From assembly GCF_003075525.1 (NCBI RefSeq), contig NZ_QDDR01000018.1, forward strand, positions 1 to 64,000: DNA of 64,000 nucleotides, given 5' to 3'. Source of the stretch: Pararhodobacter aggregans (GTDB lineage: Bacteria; Pseudomonadota; Alphaproteobacteria; Rhodobacterales; Rhodobacteraceae). Below are positions 33,303-41,290 of the stretch, one piece after another. The position numbers and the translations under genes are program-made. The notes under the pieces are model-generated. The model saw nothing but the letters and a program-made list of their open reading frames with translations. It was not told the origin of the DNA and did not search any database. Position 1 is the stretch's first letter. Every line of letters begins with the position of its first letter.

Positions 33303-34034
33303 CTACTCTTTGTCGAGGTAGTTGTAGATCGTGTGCCGGGTGACCCCCAGCCGCTCGGCTGCCATCTCGACGCTGGCGCGGACCAGGAACAGGCCCCGGT
33401 CGTTCATCAGCCGCACCGCCTGCGCGCGTTCCTCGCGGCTGAGATTGGCGGGCGTGGGCGACACGGCGGCGATGCTTTCTTCGATGATCTTCTGCACCAT
33501 CGCATCGACCGAGACCGCAGCCTCGGTTTCGGCCTCGGCGGCGGCGACCATGGGCTGCGCGAACAGCCCGTCGACCAGCTGTCGCAGCTGGACCAGACGC
33601 GAGCGGTCGGCATTGGCGCAAAGCGCGGCGAAGGCCCGCCCCTTGTCGTCGCGGAACATCAGGCTGAGCGAATCCAGCGCGCGGCCGTCCGGCAAGCGGG
33701 TGTGATAATCGGCGATGACGGTGCAGGCCTCGTCGACCTCGCCATTCTCGATCAGCGCCTTCAGCCCCTTGTCGTCAAAGGGTCCCGAGATGATCGCGCT
33801 GCCGATCCCGCGCCCGCTGATCCGCCCGTTCGAGATGGCGACGACCGAGGTATCGGGCCGCGACAGGTCATGCAGCACCAGTTCCAGGTCCGGCCCCAGC
33901 AGCGCGCTGGTATGGTTCACCACCCATTTCAACGTCGCGATCACAAGCGCACATTCCCGCGGGCTGGACGGGATCGGAACGGCGTCGGCATTGGTGGGCA
34001 CGGGGTCGGGCCTTTGGTTCAGGATCACACTCAT
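33303..34034 (-). CDS. YheO/DauR-like PAS and HTH transcriptional regulator
   Basis: A 243-aa regulator. N-terminal YheO-type PAS-like domain (LGPDLELVLHDLSRPDTSVVAISNG is its signature) and a C-terminal HTH (MAAERLGVTRHTIYNYLD). DauR, a family member, represses D-arginine catabolism genes in Pseudomonas and uses a small co-factor protein. It overlaps the ridA gene by ATGA, so regulator, RidA and the class V PLP enzyme form one operon, most likely for an amino acid imported by the ABC system. Confidence 0.87.
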   Translation of the reverse strand: MSVILNQRPDPVPTNADAVPIPSSPRECALVIATLKWVVNHTSALLGPDLELVLHDLSRPDTSVVAISNGRISGRGIGSAIISGPFDDKGLKALIENGEVDEACTVIADYHTRLPDGRALDSLSLMFRDDKGRAFAALCANADRSRLVQLRQLVDGLFAQPMVAAAEAETEAAVSVDAMVQKIIEESIAAVSPTPANLSREERAQAVRLMNDRGLFLVRASVEMAAERLGVTRHTIYNYLDKE

Positions 34035-34492
34035 GGGGCGACCGCCACGATCATAGACAGCTCGACCGGAAGATTCATCGGCAAAGCGTTGGTGCCGACA
34101 GCAACCCGGGCATGGCGCCCCGCCTCGCCCAGCACCGCGACCAGCAGGTCCGAGGCGCCGTTCATCACCAGATGCTGGTTGTAGAAACCGGGGGCTGAGG
34201 CGACATAGGCGGTCACGCTCTGGACCGACAGGATCCGTGACAATTCGCCCAATTCGGCCTTCAACGCAGCGAGGGCGTTGAGCGCCGTCAGGCGCGCCGC
34301 CTCGATCCCGGCTTCAAGGCTCACCTCGTCGCCCAATTGCCCGGTCAGGACGGGCGCGCCCCCCTTCAGCGGGCCCTGTCCAGACAGATGCAGCAGCCCT
34401 TGGTGCTGACGGGTCGGAAGATAGGAGGCCAGCGGTGCCTGCGCCGGCGGCAGAGCGAGGCCAAGTGCGGAAAGTCGGTCTTCGGGGGTCAT
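34031..34492 (-). CDS. RidA-family protein (YjgH/YjgF-like)
   Basis: A 153-aa member of the RidA (Rid) superfamily. LLHLSGQGPL and the segment HARVAVGTNALPMNLPVELSMIV fit the family; the catalytic arginine of true RidA (in the R-x-A-V region) could be the Arg in RHARVAVGTNALP. Rid proteins hydrolyse reactive enamine/imine products of PLP enzymes. Its overlap with the next gene, a class V PLP enzyme, fits that job. The start at 34492 was chosen for its ATGA link to that gene. Confidence 0.82.
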   Translation of the reverse strand: MTPEDRLSALGLALPPAQAPLASYLPTRQHQGLLHLSGQGPLKGGAPVLTGQLGDEVSLEAGIEAARLTALNALAALKAELGELSRILSVQSVTAYVASAPGFYNQHLVMNGASDLLVAVLGEAGRHARVAVGTNALPMNLPVELSMIVAVAP

Positions 34493-35580
34493 GAATCCTG
34501 TCCGGCGAGGGCGACCAGCGCCGCGCAACAGGCAGCGAGATCGTCGGATGAATTGTAGAAATGCGGCGAGAGCCTGAGCATGGCGCCGCGCGGGCTGGTC
34601 CGGATGCCCTGTCTGTCCAGCGCAAGGGCGGTTGCCTCGGGGTCAGGCAAGCGCAGCGCGACGATCCCGGCGGCGGCATCCCGGGGCGTGGCGACGCTGA
34701 ACCTGGCCTCGCTGAGCCGGGCGGTGAGTTCGGCCTGCAACTGCGCCACGCGGGCCTCGATCCGGCCATGTCCCAGAGCGTCGAGATAGTCGAGCGCGGC
34801 GCCAAGGGCAAAGATCCCGGGGTAATTGGCGTGCGAATGGGCAAGGTGGCGCGAGGGCGCGGGATTGGCGTAGCCACGTTGCCGCGGCTCAAGCCGGGCG
34901 CGCAGGCCCGGGCTGACCGTGCTGAGGCCAAGGCCGAACCCGGCCAGCGTCCATTTGAAGAAGGACGTGACATAGAGATCGGCCAGCGAGGCATCGACCG
35001 GCACCGCCCCCACCGCATGGACGCCATCGACGGCGAGGATCGTGCCCTCGGCCCGGCAGGCGGCGGCGAGGCGGGGCAGATCCACCCGCGTGCCGGTCTC
35101 CCAATGGACATGCGAGACGGCCAGCAGGTCGGCGCCCGGCAGGGCCGCGATCAGCGCCTCGGTGCGGGCGGCTTCGTCGGGGACCGGAACGCGGATCACC
35201 CGCGCACCCCGCGCCGCCAGCCCGTCGAGCGCCGCCTTGACCGAGGGGAAATCGTCCTCGGGCACCACCACGCGGTGACCCGCCGTCAGGGGCAGCGCCT
35301 GCATCGCCCGGGTCAGCGCATCCGTGCTGCTCGAGGCGAAATCGAGCCAGTCGGGCGCCACGTTCAGCAACCTCGCCAGTTGACCGGCGACCCGCTGGCG
35401 CTCGGCCATCCAGAGCGGTTGTGCGTCATAGCCCTGCGCCAGCATCTCGGCATACATCCGCGCCGCCGCCTCGCCGGTGCCGGGCGCCGCGAGCCCGGTC
35501 GCCGCCGTGTTCAGATAGACGCAACGGTCGAGATGCGGGAAATCCCGGCGGATCCGGTCGACATCAAGGGTTTCGGCCAT
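34489..35580 (-). CDS. Class V aminotransferase-fold PLP enzyme
   Basis: A 363-aa PLP-dependent enzyme of the isopenicillin-N-epimerase / cysteine desulfurase-like group. N-terminal YLNTAATGLAAPG, cofactor-binding HVHWETGTRVDL and ILAVDGVHAVGAVPVD, and the Schiff-base lysine in TSFFKWTLAGFGLG. The C-terminal region ends SPHFYNSSDDL. A catalytic Cys in the desulfurase position is not evident, so aminotransferase, lyase or epimerase activity is more likely. First gene of the operon with ridA and the regulator. Confidence 0.83.
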   Translation of the reverse strand: MAETLDVDRIRRDFPHLDRCVYLNTAATGLAAPGTGEAAARMYAEMLAQGYDAQPLWMAERQRVAGQLARLLNVAPDWLDFASSSTDALTRAMQALPLTAGHRVVVPEDDFPSVKAALDGLAARGARVIRVPVPDEAARTEALIAALPGADLLAVSHVHWETGTRVDLPRLAAACRAEGTILAVDGVHAVGAVPVDASLADLYVTSFFKWTLAGFGLGLSTVSPGLRARLEPRQRGYANPAPSRHLAHSHANYPGIFALGAALDYLDALGHGRIEARVAQLQAELTARLSEARFSVATPRDAAAGIVALRLPDPEATALALDRQGIRTSPRGAMLRLSPHFYNSSDDLAACCAALVALAGQDS

Positions 35581-35695
35581 GGGCACCAAGCCTCGGAACG
35601 AAGGCGCCATCGGGCGCGGTTCCGGAAGACTGGCACAGGGCCGGAGTCGAGTCTACAAAAAGTTGAATGATCGACAGTCTGTGAAATATCCTGGG

Positions 35696-38600
35696 CTAGG
35701 TGCCCTCGGCCTGGGCTTCCGCCTGATCCAGTTCGCGACGCAGGCGGGCTTCCTCGGCCGCCTTGGGCGTGCTGAACCCGGCGATCAGCAGATAGACCAC
35801 CGGCAGCAGATAAAGCGTGACCAGCGTGGCCAGCCCCAGCCCGCCGACGATGACCCAGCCCAGAGCCTCGCGCGCTTCGGCCCCGGCGCCCTGCGACAGG
35901 ATCAGCGGCACGCCCCCCAGCACGGTCGAGACCATGGTCATCATCACCGGCCGCAGCCGGATCACCGAGCCTTCCATGATCGCATCGCGCACGCTGCGCC
36001 CCTGATCGCGCAGCTGGTTGGCGAATTCGACGATCAGGATGCCGTTCTTGGCCATGATGCCGACCAGCAGCACCAACCCGATCTGGGAATAGACGTTCAG
36101 GCTGCCCCCGGTCAGCAACAGCGCCAGCAGCGCGCAGGCCAGACCCAGCGGCACCGTGGACATGACGATGAAGGCCGAGATGAAACTCTCGAACTGCGCG
36201 GACAGGACCAGGAACACGATCAGGATGGCGAAACCGAAGGTCAGGAAGATCCCGGCGTTGGTCTCGCCCAGCGTCGCGGCCTCGGCCAGCGGCACGATGC
36301 GGCTGCCGGCGGGCAGAACCTCGGCCGCCAGCGCCTGGACCTGCGACAGCGCGCTGCCCAGCGACAGGTCGTCCGTCAGGCTGGCGCTGATCGGGATCGA
36401 TCGCATCTGCGATTCGCGGCCCAGTTCCGGCGCCACGGCGCGTTCCTCCAGCGTGACGAAGGTCGAGATCGGCACCATCTGCCCCGAGGCGGTGCGCATG
36501 AAGACCCGTTCCAGATCCGAGGGGTCGTTCACCGGATCGGCGGTGGACATGAGCTGGATGTCATGGCTGCGGTCACCGATGAAGACCGTGCCGACAGTGC
36601 GCCCGTCCAGCACCGCCTGCAGCGCCTCGCCCAGACCGGCGATCGAGATGCCGAGGTCCGAGGCGCGCGCGCGGTCCACCTCGATGAAGAGCTGCGGCTG
36701 CGTGGTGTCGTAATCGATCCGCACCTGGCCGAAGGCCGGATTGCGCTCCATCGCTGCGACAAGCTCGCTGGCCTGCGCGGCCAGCGCGTCATAGCTCGGG
36801 CCGACGATGGCGAAGGAAAGCCCCTGCCCTGCCCCGCGGATCCGCAGGCTGTTCGGCTGCATGGCGAAAGCACGGACACCGATCACCTGACGCATCAAGC
36901 CGTTGATCTCGCCGACAATCTCCTGCTGGCTGCGGGTCCGCTGGTCCCAGGGTGCCAGCGTCATCACCATGAAGCCGGAATTCGTCGACCCGCCGGCCCC
37001 GGCGATGGAGAAGAGGTTCGTCACCTCGCCCGAGTCCATCAGCGGCTGCAGCAGATCCTCGACCTCGCGCATCGCGGCGGCGGTATGGTCCAGCGAAACG
37101 CCCTGCGGCGCCGAGATGCGCAGAAGGGCGACGGCGCGATCCTCGGGCGGGGTCAGTTCCTGATGGATCAGCCCGGCCGAGAGGAACGCGCCGCCCGCGA
37201 AGAGCGCGCTGGCGACGATCACCACCATCGGTGCGGCCAGCGCCGCTTTCAGCGTCACCCGGTAGAAACCGGCCAGCGCATCGCCCAGCCGCTGCATCGG
37301 GCCACGTTTCGTCGGCGCCTTGTGGTCGCGCAGCAACCGGCTGGCCAGCACCGGGCACAGCGTCAGCGCCACGATGGAGGACAGCATCACCGCCATGGCC
37401 AGCGTGAAGCCGAATTCGCGGAACAGCCCCCCCGCCTGCCCCGGCAGGAACGACAGCGGCACGAAGACCGCGGCCAGCGTCGCGGTGGTGGTGACGACGG
37501 CGAAGAACACCTGCTGCGTGCCCAGAACCGCGGCGGCGCGTGCGCCCATCCCCTCGGCCCGGCGGCGGACGATGTTTTCCAGCACGACGATGGCGTCATC
37601 CACCACCATCCCGGTGGCCAGAACCAGCGCCAGCAAGGTCAGGATGTTGATCGAGAAACCGACGATCCAGATCGCCGCCAGCGTGCCGATCAGCGCCACC
37701 GGCATGGCGATGGCCGGAATGAAGGTCGCGCGCAGGTCCAGCAGGAACACATAGATCACCGCGATGACGATCAGCGTGGCAAGCGCCAGGGTCGAGATCA
37801 CCTCGTCCAGCGCGCCCTGGATGAAGGTCGCGTCATCCGAGGTGATGGTCAGCGAGACATCGGGCGGCAGCAGCGGGCGGATCTCCTCGACGGCGCGGGT
37901 CACGGCGGCCGAGATGCTGAGCGTGTTGGATTGCGCCGCGCGGATGATGCCCAGACCGATCCCGGCCTCGCCATTGGCCCGCAGGATCGACTCGCCCAGC
38001 CCCGGCCCCATGCTGACCTGCGCCACATCGCCCAATGTCACCCCATCGGCCAGCACCAGCGCCTCGAATTGAGCGGGCGTGGTGATCGCGGCGGTGGTGC
38101 GCACCACCAGCGACTGGCTTTCCGAAGCCAGCGAGCCCGCCGGCGCATCATAGGACACGGTCGAGACGGCATCGCGGATGCTGGCCAGCGACAGGCCCCG
38201 CGCCGCCAGTTGCCGCATGTCGATGTCGATGCGGAACACTTCCTGCCGGTTGCCATAGACCTGCAGGTCAGCCACCCCTTCCGCCGACAGAAGCCGGTCC
38301 TGCACCAGATCCTCGATGATCCGGGTCAGATCCTGGGGGCTGCGCGTGGCCGAGGTCAGCGACAGCCGCATCACCGCATCGGCATTCGCATCGGCCTTGA
38401 CGATGCGGGGCGCGTCGGCCTGATCGGGCAGGCTGTTGGTGATCCGGGCGATGGCGTCGCGCATGTCGGTGGCCGCCACATCGAGGTCCGTCGAAGTGGA
38501 AAATTCCACCGTCACTCGGCTGCGGCCGAAGCGCGAACTCGACGAAATCGCGCTGACGCCCGAGACGCGGCCCGCGGCGCCTTCGATCAGGGCGGTGATC

Positions 38601-38815
38601 TCGCGGTCGATGGTTTCGGGCGCGGCGCCGGCGTAATTGGTGGTGATGGTGATGACCGGGCGGTCGACGTCCGGCAATTCCCGCACCTCGCCGCCCAATC
38701 CCCCGGCGATCCCCGCCAGCAGGATCAGCGCGTTCAGCACGAAGGCCAGGATCGGCCGCCGGATCAGCGTGGCGGTGCCCGACAGATGCGCGCTGCGCTC
38801 GATACGGGTGGCCAT
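35696..38815 (-). CDS. RND efflux transporter (HAE-1 family)
   Basis: A 1039-aa inner-membrane proton-driven pump. It has the two-repeat RND layout with 12 TMs and two large periplasmic loops. The TM4 proton-relay Asp pair is in ATGMVVDDAIVVLENI, and the C-terminal half has VGIMAKNGILIVEFANQLRDQ. The relative lack of Phe residues typical of AcrB's pocket suggests the broader multidrug / MdtB-like group. It starts 3 bp after the adaptor stop. No outer-membrane channel gene lies in the window; a chromosomal TolC is probably used. Confidence 0.92.
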   Translation of the reverse strand: MATRIERSAHLSGTATLIRRPILAFVLNALILLAGIAGGLGGEVRELPDVDRPVITITTNYAGAAPETIDREITALIEGAAGRVSGVSAISSSSRFGRSRVTVEFSTSTDLDVAATDMRDAIARITNSLPDQADAPRIVKADANADAVMRLSLTSATRSPQDLTRIIEDLVQDRLLSAEGVADLQVYGNRQEVFRIDIDMRQLAARGLSLASIRDAVSTVSYDAPAGSLASESQSLVVRTTAAITTPAQFEALVLADGVTLGDVAQVSMGPGLGESILRANGEAGIGLGIIRAAQSNTLSISAAVTRAVEEIRPLLPPDVSLTITSDDATFIQGALDEVISTLALATLIVIAVIYVFLLDLRATFIPAIAMPVALIGTLAAIWIVGFSINILTLLALVLATGMVVDDAIVVLENIVRRRAEGMGARAAAVLGTQQVFFAVVTTTATLAAVFVPLSFLPGQAGGLFREFGFTLAMAVMLSSIVALTLCPVLASRLLRDHKAPTKRGPMQRLGDALAGFYRVTLKAALAAPMVVIVASALFAGGAFLSAGLIHQELTPPEDRAVALLRISAPQGVSLDHTAAAMREVEDLLQPLMDSGEVTNLFSIAGAGGSTNSGFMVMTLAPWDQRTRSQQEIVGEINGLMRQVIGVRAFAMQPNSLRIRGAGQGLSFAIVGPSYDALAAQASELVAAMERNPAFGQVRIDYDTTQPQLFIEVDRARASDLGISIAGLGEALQAVLDGRTVGTVFIGDRSHDIQLMSTADPVNDPSDLERVFMRTASGQMVPISTFVTLEERAVAPELGRESQMRSIPISASLTDDLSLGSALSQVQALAAEVLPAGSRIVPLAEAATLGETNAGIFLTFGFAILIVFLVLSAQFESFISAFIVMSTVPLGLACALLALLLTGGSLNVYSQIGLVLLVGIMAKNGILIVEFANQLRDQGRSVRDAIMEGSVIRLRPVMMTMVSTVLGGVPLILSQGAGAEAREALGWVIVGGLGLATLVTLYLLPVVYLLIAGFSTPKAAEEARLRRELDQAEAQAEGT

Positions 38816-38818
38816 GGC

Positions 38819-39955
38819 TCAGCCCTCGCCCTGCAGGGTCACGGGGGCGCCGGGGCGCACGGACTGCACCCCCTCGACGATCACCAGATCGCCGGGCTGG
38901 AAATCGGCCTCGACCATGACCGCCTGATCGGCGCGTTGCAGGATGGCGATGGGCAGGCGGGTCGCCACGCCCCCGCGCACCACCCAGACGAAAGCGCCCT
39001 CGCGGCTCCATTGCACGGCGAGCGGATCGACCGAGGCCGCCGGGATCCCCGGCAACGCGATGCGGATGGAAAAGGCCATGCCCGCGCGGAGCCGGTCCTC
39101 GGTGTTCTCCAGCCGGGCCTGAACCCTGAGCGTTCGGCTCGCGGCATCGACCCGGTTGTCGATCGCGCTGACATGGCCGGTCACCCTGCCCTGCCCGCCC
39201 GCGAGGATCTCGGCCTCGACACTGTCACCCATGCCGACACGGCCGACCATGCTTTCGGGAAGCCGGAACTCGACCAGCAGCGCGCTGCGGTCGTCGATCT
39301 GGGCGATCTCGGTCTGGGTGCCGACCTGGGTGCCGGGTTCCACGTTCAGGATGCCCAGCCAGCCGTCGATCGGCGCCAGCAGCGTGCGCTGGGTGAGGTC
39401 GAATTCGGCCTGTCGCAGCCCCAGCTCGGCCTGACGCACCGCCAGCTCCGCCTCGCGGATCTGCACATCGGTCGCAGCCCCCGAGCCACGCAATTGCTGC
39501 ACCCGGTCGCGCCGGGTGCGGGCGTCGTCCAGCACCAGCCGGGCGCGCTCCAGACCGATCTCCTCGGCCTCGCTGTCCAGCCGCAGGATCACCGCCCCCG
39601 CCTCGACCCGCTGGCCCGATTGCACCAGAACCTCGGCCACATGCCCGGGCGTCTGGGGATAGAGCGTCACCGAACGCAGCGCCCGCCCATCGCCGATGGC
39701 CGCAATGGTATCGGCGACGCGCCCCTCGCCCGGCGGTTCCGCGCGGACCATGGCGCCGCCCCCTGCCCCGCGTGGCCGTCCTGCGTCCTGCGCCGCGGGT
39801 TCAGCCGCCTCGGCCGGGATGCCCACCTGATCCATGACCGGACCCAAGCCCCAGGAGCGCAGCAGACCGGCTGTCCCCGGCACCCAGAGCGCGGCGGCCC
39901 ACAGGGCACCGCAAAGCAGCACGAGGCTCAGAAAGAGCTGTTTCCAGAATGCCAT
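38819..39955 (-). CDS. RND efflux periplasmic adaptor (membrane fusion protein)
   Basis: A 378-aa adaptor with an N-terminal anchor (FLSLVLLCGALWAAALWVP), a biotinyl-lipoyl half (EVLVQSGQRVEAGAVILRL), a coiled-coil hairpin at roughly 140-190 (ARLVLDDARTRRDRV...), a matching lipoyl half (TLLAPIDGWLGILNVEPGTQV) and a beta-barrel. It docks the RND pump to the outer-membrane channel. It is first in the two-gene operon. The promoter region lies between it and the replicase gene (120 bp). Confidence 0.9.
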   Translation of the reverse strand: MAFWKQLFLSLVLLCGALWAAALWVPGTAGLLRSWGLGPVMDQVGIPAEAAEPAAQDAGRPRGAGGGAMVRAEPPGEGRVADTIAAIGDGRALRSVTLYPQTPGHVAEVLVQSGQRVEAGAVILRLDSEAEEIGLERARLVLDDARTRRDRVQQLRGSGAATDVQIREAELAVRQAELGLRQAEFDLTQRTLLAPIDGWLGILNVEPGTQVGTQTEIAQIDDRSALLVEFRLPESMVGRVGMGDSVEAEILAGGQGRVTGHVSAIDNRVDAASRTLRVQARLENTEDRLRAGMAFSIRIALPGIPAASVDPLAVQWSREGAFVWVVRGGVATRLPIAILQRADQAVMVEADFQPGDLVIVEGVQSVRPGAPVTLQGEG

Positions 39956-40075
39956 GAGCCGGTTCCGCCGTCATCGAGATACGAAATAGGTGATATCAGG
40001 TACGATGACATGAATGCACGTCGCAACAAGGTCAATTCGACTGTCCTGTCGAAGGGTTGACCGGGTGGCGGCGCC

Positions 40076-40756
40076 TCAGGCCGTTTCGCAGGCGATCTCG
40101 ACGCTGGTGATCGCCGGATCGACACGCCGGGCCGCGGCCAGCAGTCGCCCGGCCAGATGGGTTCGCACATAGCTCGCCTGATAGCGGCCCCGGGCCACAA
40201 GCCTGAGCACGCCTTGCGGGCCCGGTTCCTCGCCCAGACCCTGCAACCAGGCGCGGGCGGTGTCGCCATCGCTTTCGGCGATCAGCTGCAGGACGCGCGG
40301 CCAGAGGATCCCCTCGGTCGCGGGCAGCGGGAAGCGCACGATCTTGGGATCGGGCGCCGGGGCCGGTTCGGCCGGGGTGAGGCGCGCGGCGAAATCGGGG
40401 CCGACAATGGCCCAGACCGGGCGGGTATCCTCCATCAGCCGCTCGATCCCCAGCCCGTATTCGGCCACCCTGCCCCGCGCCGCCTGCCGCTTCAGCCGCA
40501 GCCAGCCGCGTGCCCGGTATTCGGCCATGGCGCGCTTGACGGTGCGTTCGTCCACCGCCCAGAGTTTCGCCAATTCGCTCTGCGCCACGGCGAGCGTATC
40601 GCTGGCCCAGTTGTAGCGGGCGGTGATGGCCACCATGAGGCGCAGCACCAGCCGCTGCTCGCCCGGTGTCGCGGCAAGGCCCATGGTCCCCAGCGCCGTC
40701 AGCAGATCGTATTTGCGCGCTGCCGCCCCGTTGCCCAATGGTCTGACGGTACTCAT
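40076..40756 (-). CDS. Plasmid replication initiator, DnaA-like replicase type
   Basis: A 226-aa initiator. Residues 15-110 form a winged-helix region (AVAQSELAKLWAVDERTVKRAM, then ARGWLRLKRQAARGRVAEYGL). Residues about 155-225 (ILWPRVLQLIAESDGDTARA... through YVRTHLAGRLLAAARRVD) resemble the N-terminal domain I of DnaA. This matches the DnaA-like replicases I know from Rhodobacteraceae plasmids. The gene is divergent from parAB around a repeat-rich gap, the standard layout of such replicons. The start at 40756 follows GGGACAG. Confidence 0.8.
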   Translation of the reverse strand: MSTVRPLGNGAAARKYDLLTALGTMGLAATPGEQRLVLRLMVAITARYNWASDTLAVAQSELAKLWAVDERTVKRAMAEYRARGWLRLKRQAARGRVAEYGLGIERLMEDTRPVWAIVGPDFAARLTPAEPAPAPDPKIVRFPLPATEGILWPRVLQLIAESDGDTARAWLQGLGEEPGPQGVLRLVARGRYQASYVRTHLAGRLLAAARRVDPAITSVEIACETA

Positions 40757-40866
40757 GCCTGTCCCTTCGCTGTCCCCGATTCGGGGATGCTGCTCTGCTC
40801 TCGTCGGGTCTTGGTGCCCATTGTCCGGGATATGGCGCAGAGCTGTTGGCCTTCTCGCCAGCCATC

Positions 40867-40905
40867 CCAACGCTATTCCCGGTATGACGGGAATTTACGT
40901 TGGGA
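40867..40905. repeat. Nested inverted repeat upstream of rep
   Basis: Outer arms CCCAACG (40867-40873) and CGTTGGG (40899-40905) enclose inner arms ATTCCCG (40876-40882) and CGGGAAT (40889-40895) with a 6-bp loop. It lies 111 bp before the rep start, a suitable place for autoregulation or initiator binding. Confidence 0.65.
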
Positions 40906-40983
40906 GCTTCGATGGTGTCAACGATTCTGTGACCGGGGCAATTCAGACCCCAAAACCAGATTTGAAAAATCCGGTTTATAGGT

Positions 40984-41066
40984 ATTGGGGGACATCTTGA
41001 CTGTCCCCTCAATGGCCGCCGCTTGTCCCCTCAAATCCCGGAACGGGCGCCGAATTGTCCCCCAAT
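40984..41066. repeat. Iteron-like TGTCCCC half-sites
   Basis: ATTGGGGGACA (40984-40994) is the exact reverse complement of TGTCCCCCAAT (41056-41066). Between them are two identical direct copies of TGTCCCCTCAA, starting at 41002 and 41024, 22 bp (two helical turns) apart. Each carries one half of the TGTCCCCGCGGGGACA palindrome found four times nearby. Confidence 0.6.
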
Positions 41067-41178
41067 CCGTTTTCAGGGGGCGCCGAGCGCCGGTCAGCGA
41101 TCCCCGCTCCGTCGGTTGCGCGCCCGAATCAGGACAGGGCAGAAACGCCTGCGAAGACAGGAGGAAAAGCCTGTTCCG

Positions 41179-41194
41179 TGTCCCCGCGGGGACA
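41179..41194. repeat. Probable parS copy 1, TGTCCCCGCGGGGACA
   Basis: A perfect 16-bp palindrome 97 bp upstream of the parA start. The 16-bp length and TGT...ACA ends are like chromosomal parS. It is one of four identical copies within 2.5 kb, all around parAB. Confidence 0.75.
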
Positions 41195-41290
41195 GAATAG
41201 CGGGAAACGTTGTTCAGGGGAACTTCTGGATTTGCGTTTTCCGATATTCCGCGTAAATTCCCGCCATCGAGCAAACAGCGTTGAGCGACC

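Larger units (their letters stand above)
40757..41290. other. Presumptive replication origin between rep and parA
   Basis: A 534-bp gene-free stretch. It holds a nested inverted repeat (40867-40905), a mirrored 12-mer (40889-40900 CGGGAATTTACG and 41252-41263 CGTAAATTCCCG) that brackets the region, four TGTCCCC-type half-sites (40984-40994 inverted; 41002-41012; 41024-41034; 41056-41066) and a full 16-bp palindrome at 41179. The short run 40950-40985 is AT-rich compared with its surroundings. No canonical DnaA box was found by eye. Confidence 0.65.

Noticed and set aside
35579-40060. A 1493-codon open frame opposite the RND efflux genes
   Set aside because: It is antisense to two clear genes with full family motifs; its product is rich in Arg, His, Gln and Asp as expected for a high-GC shadow frame.
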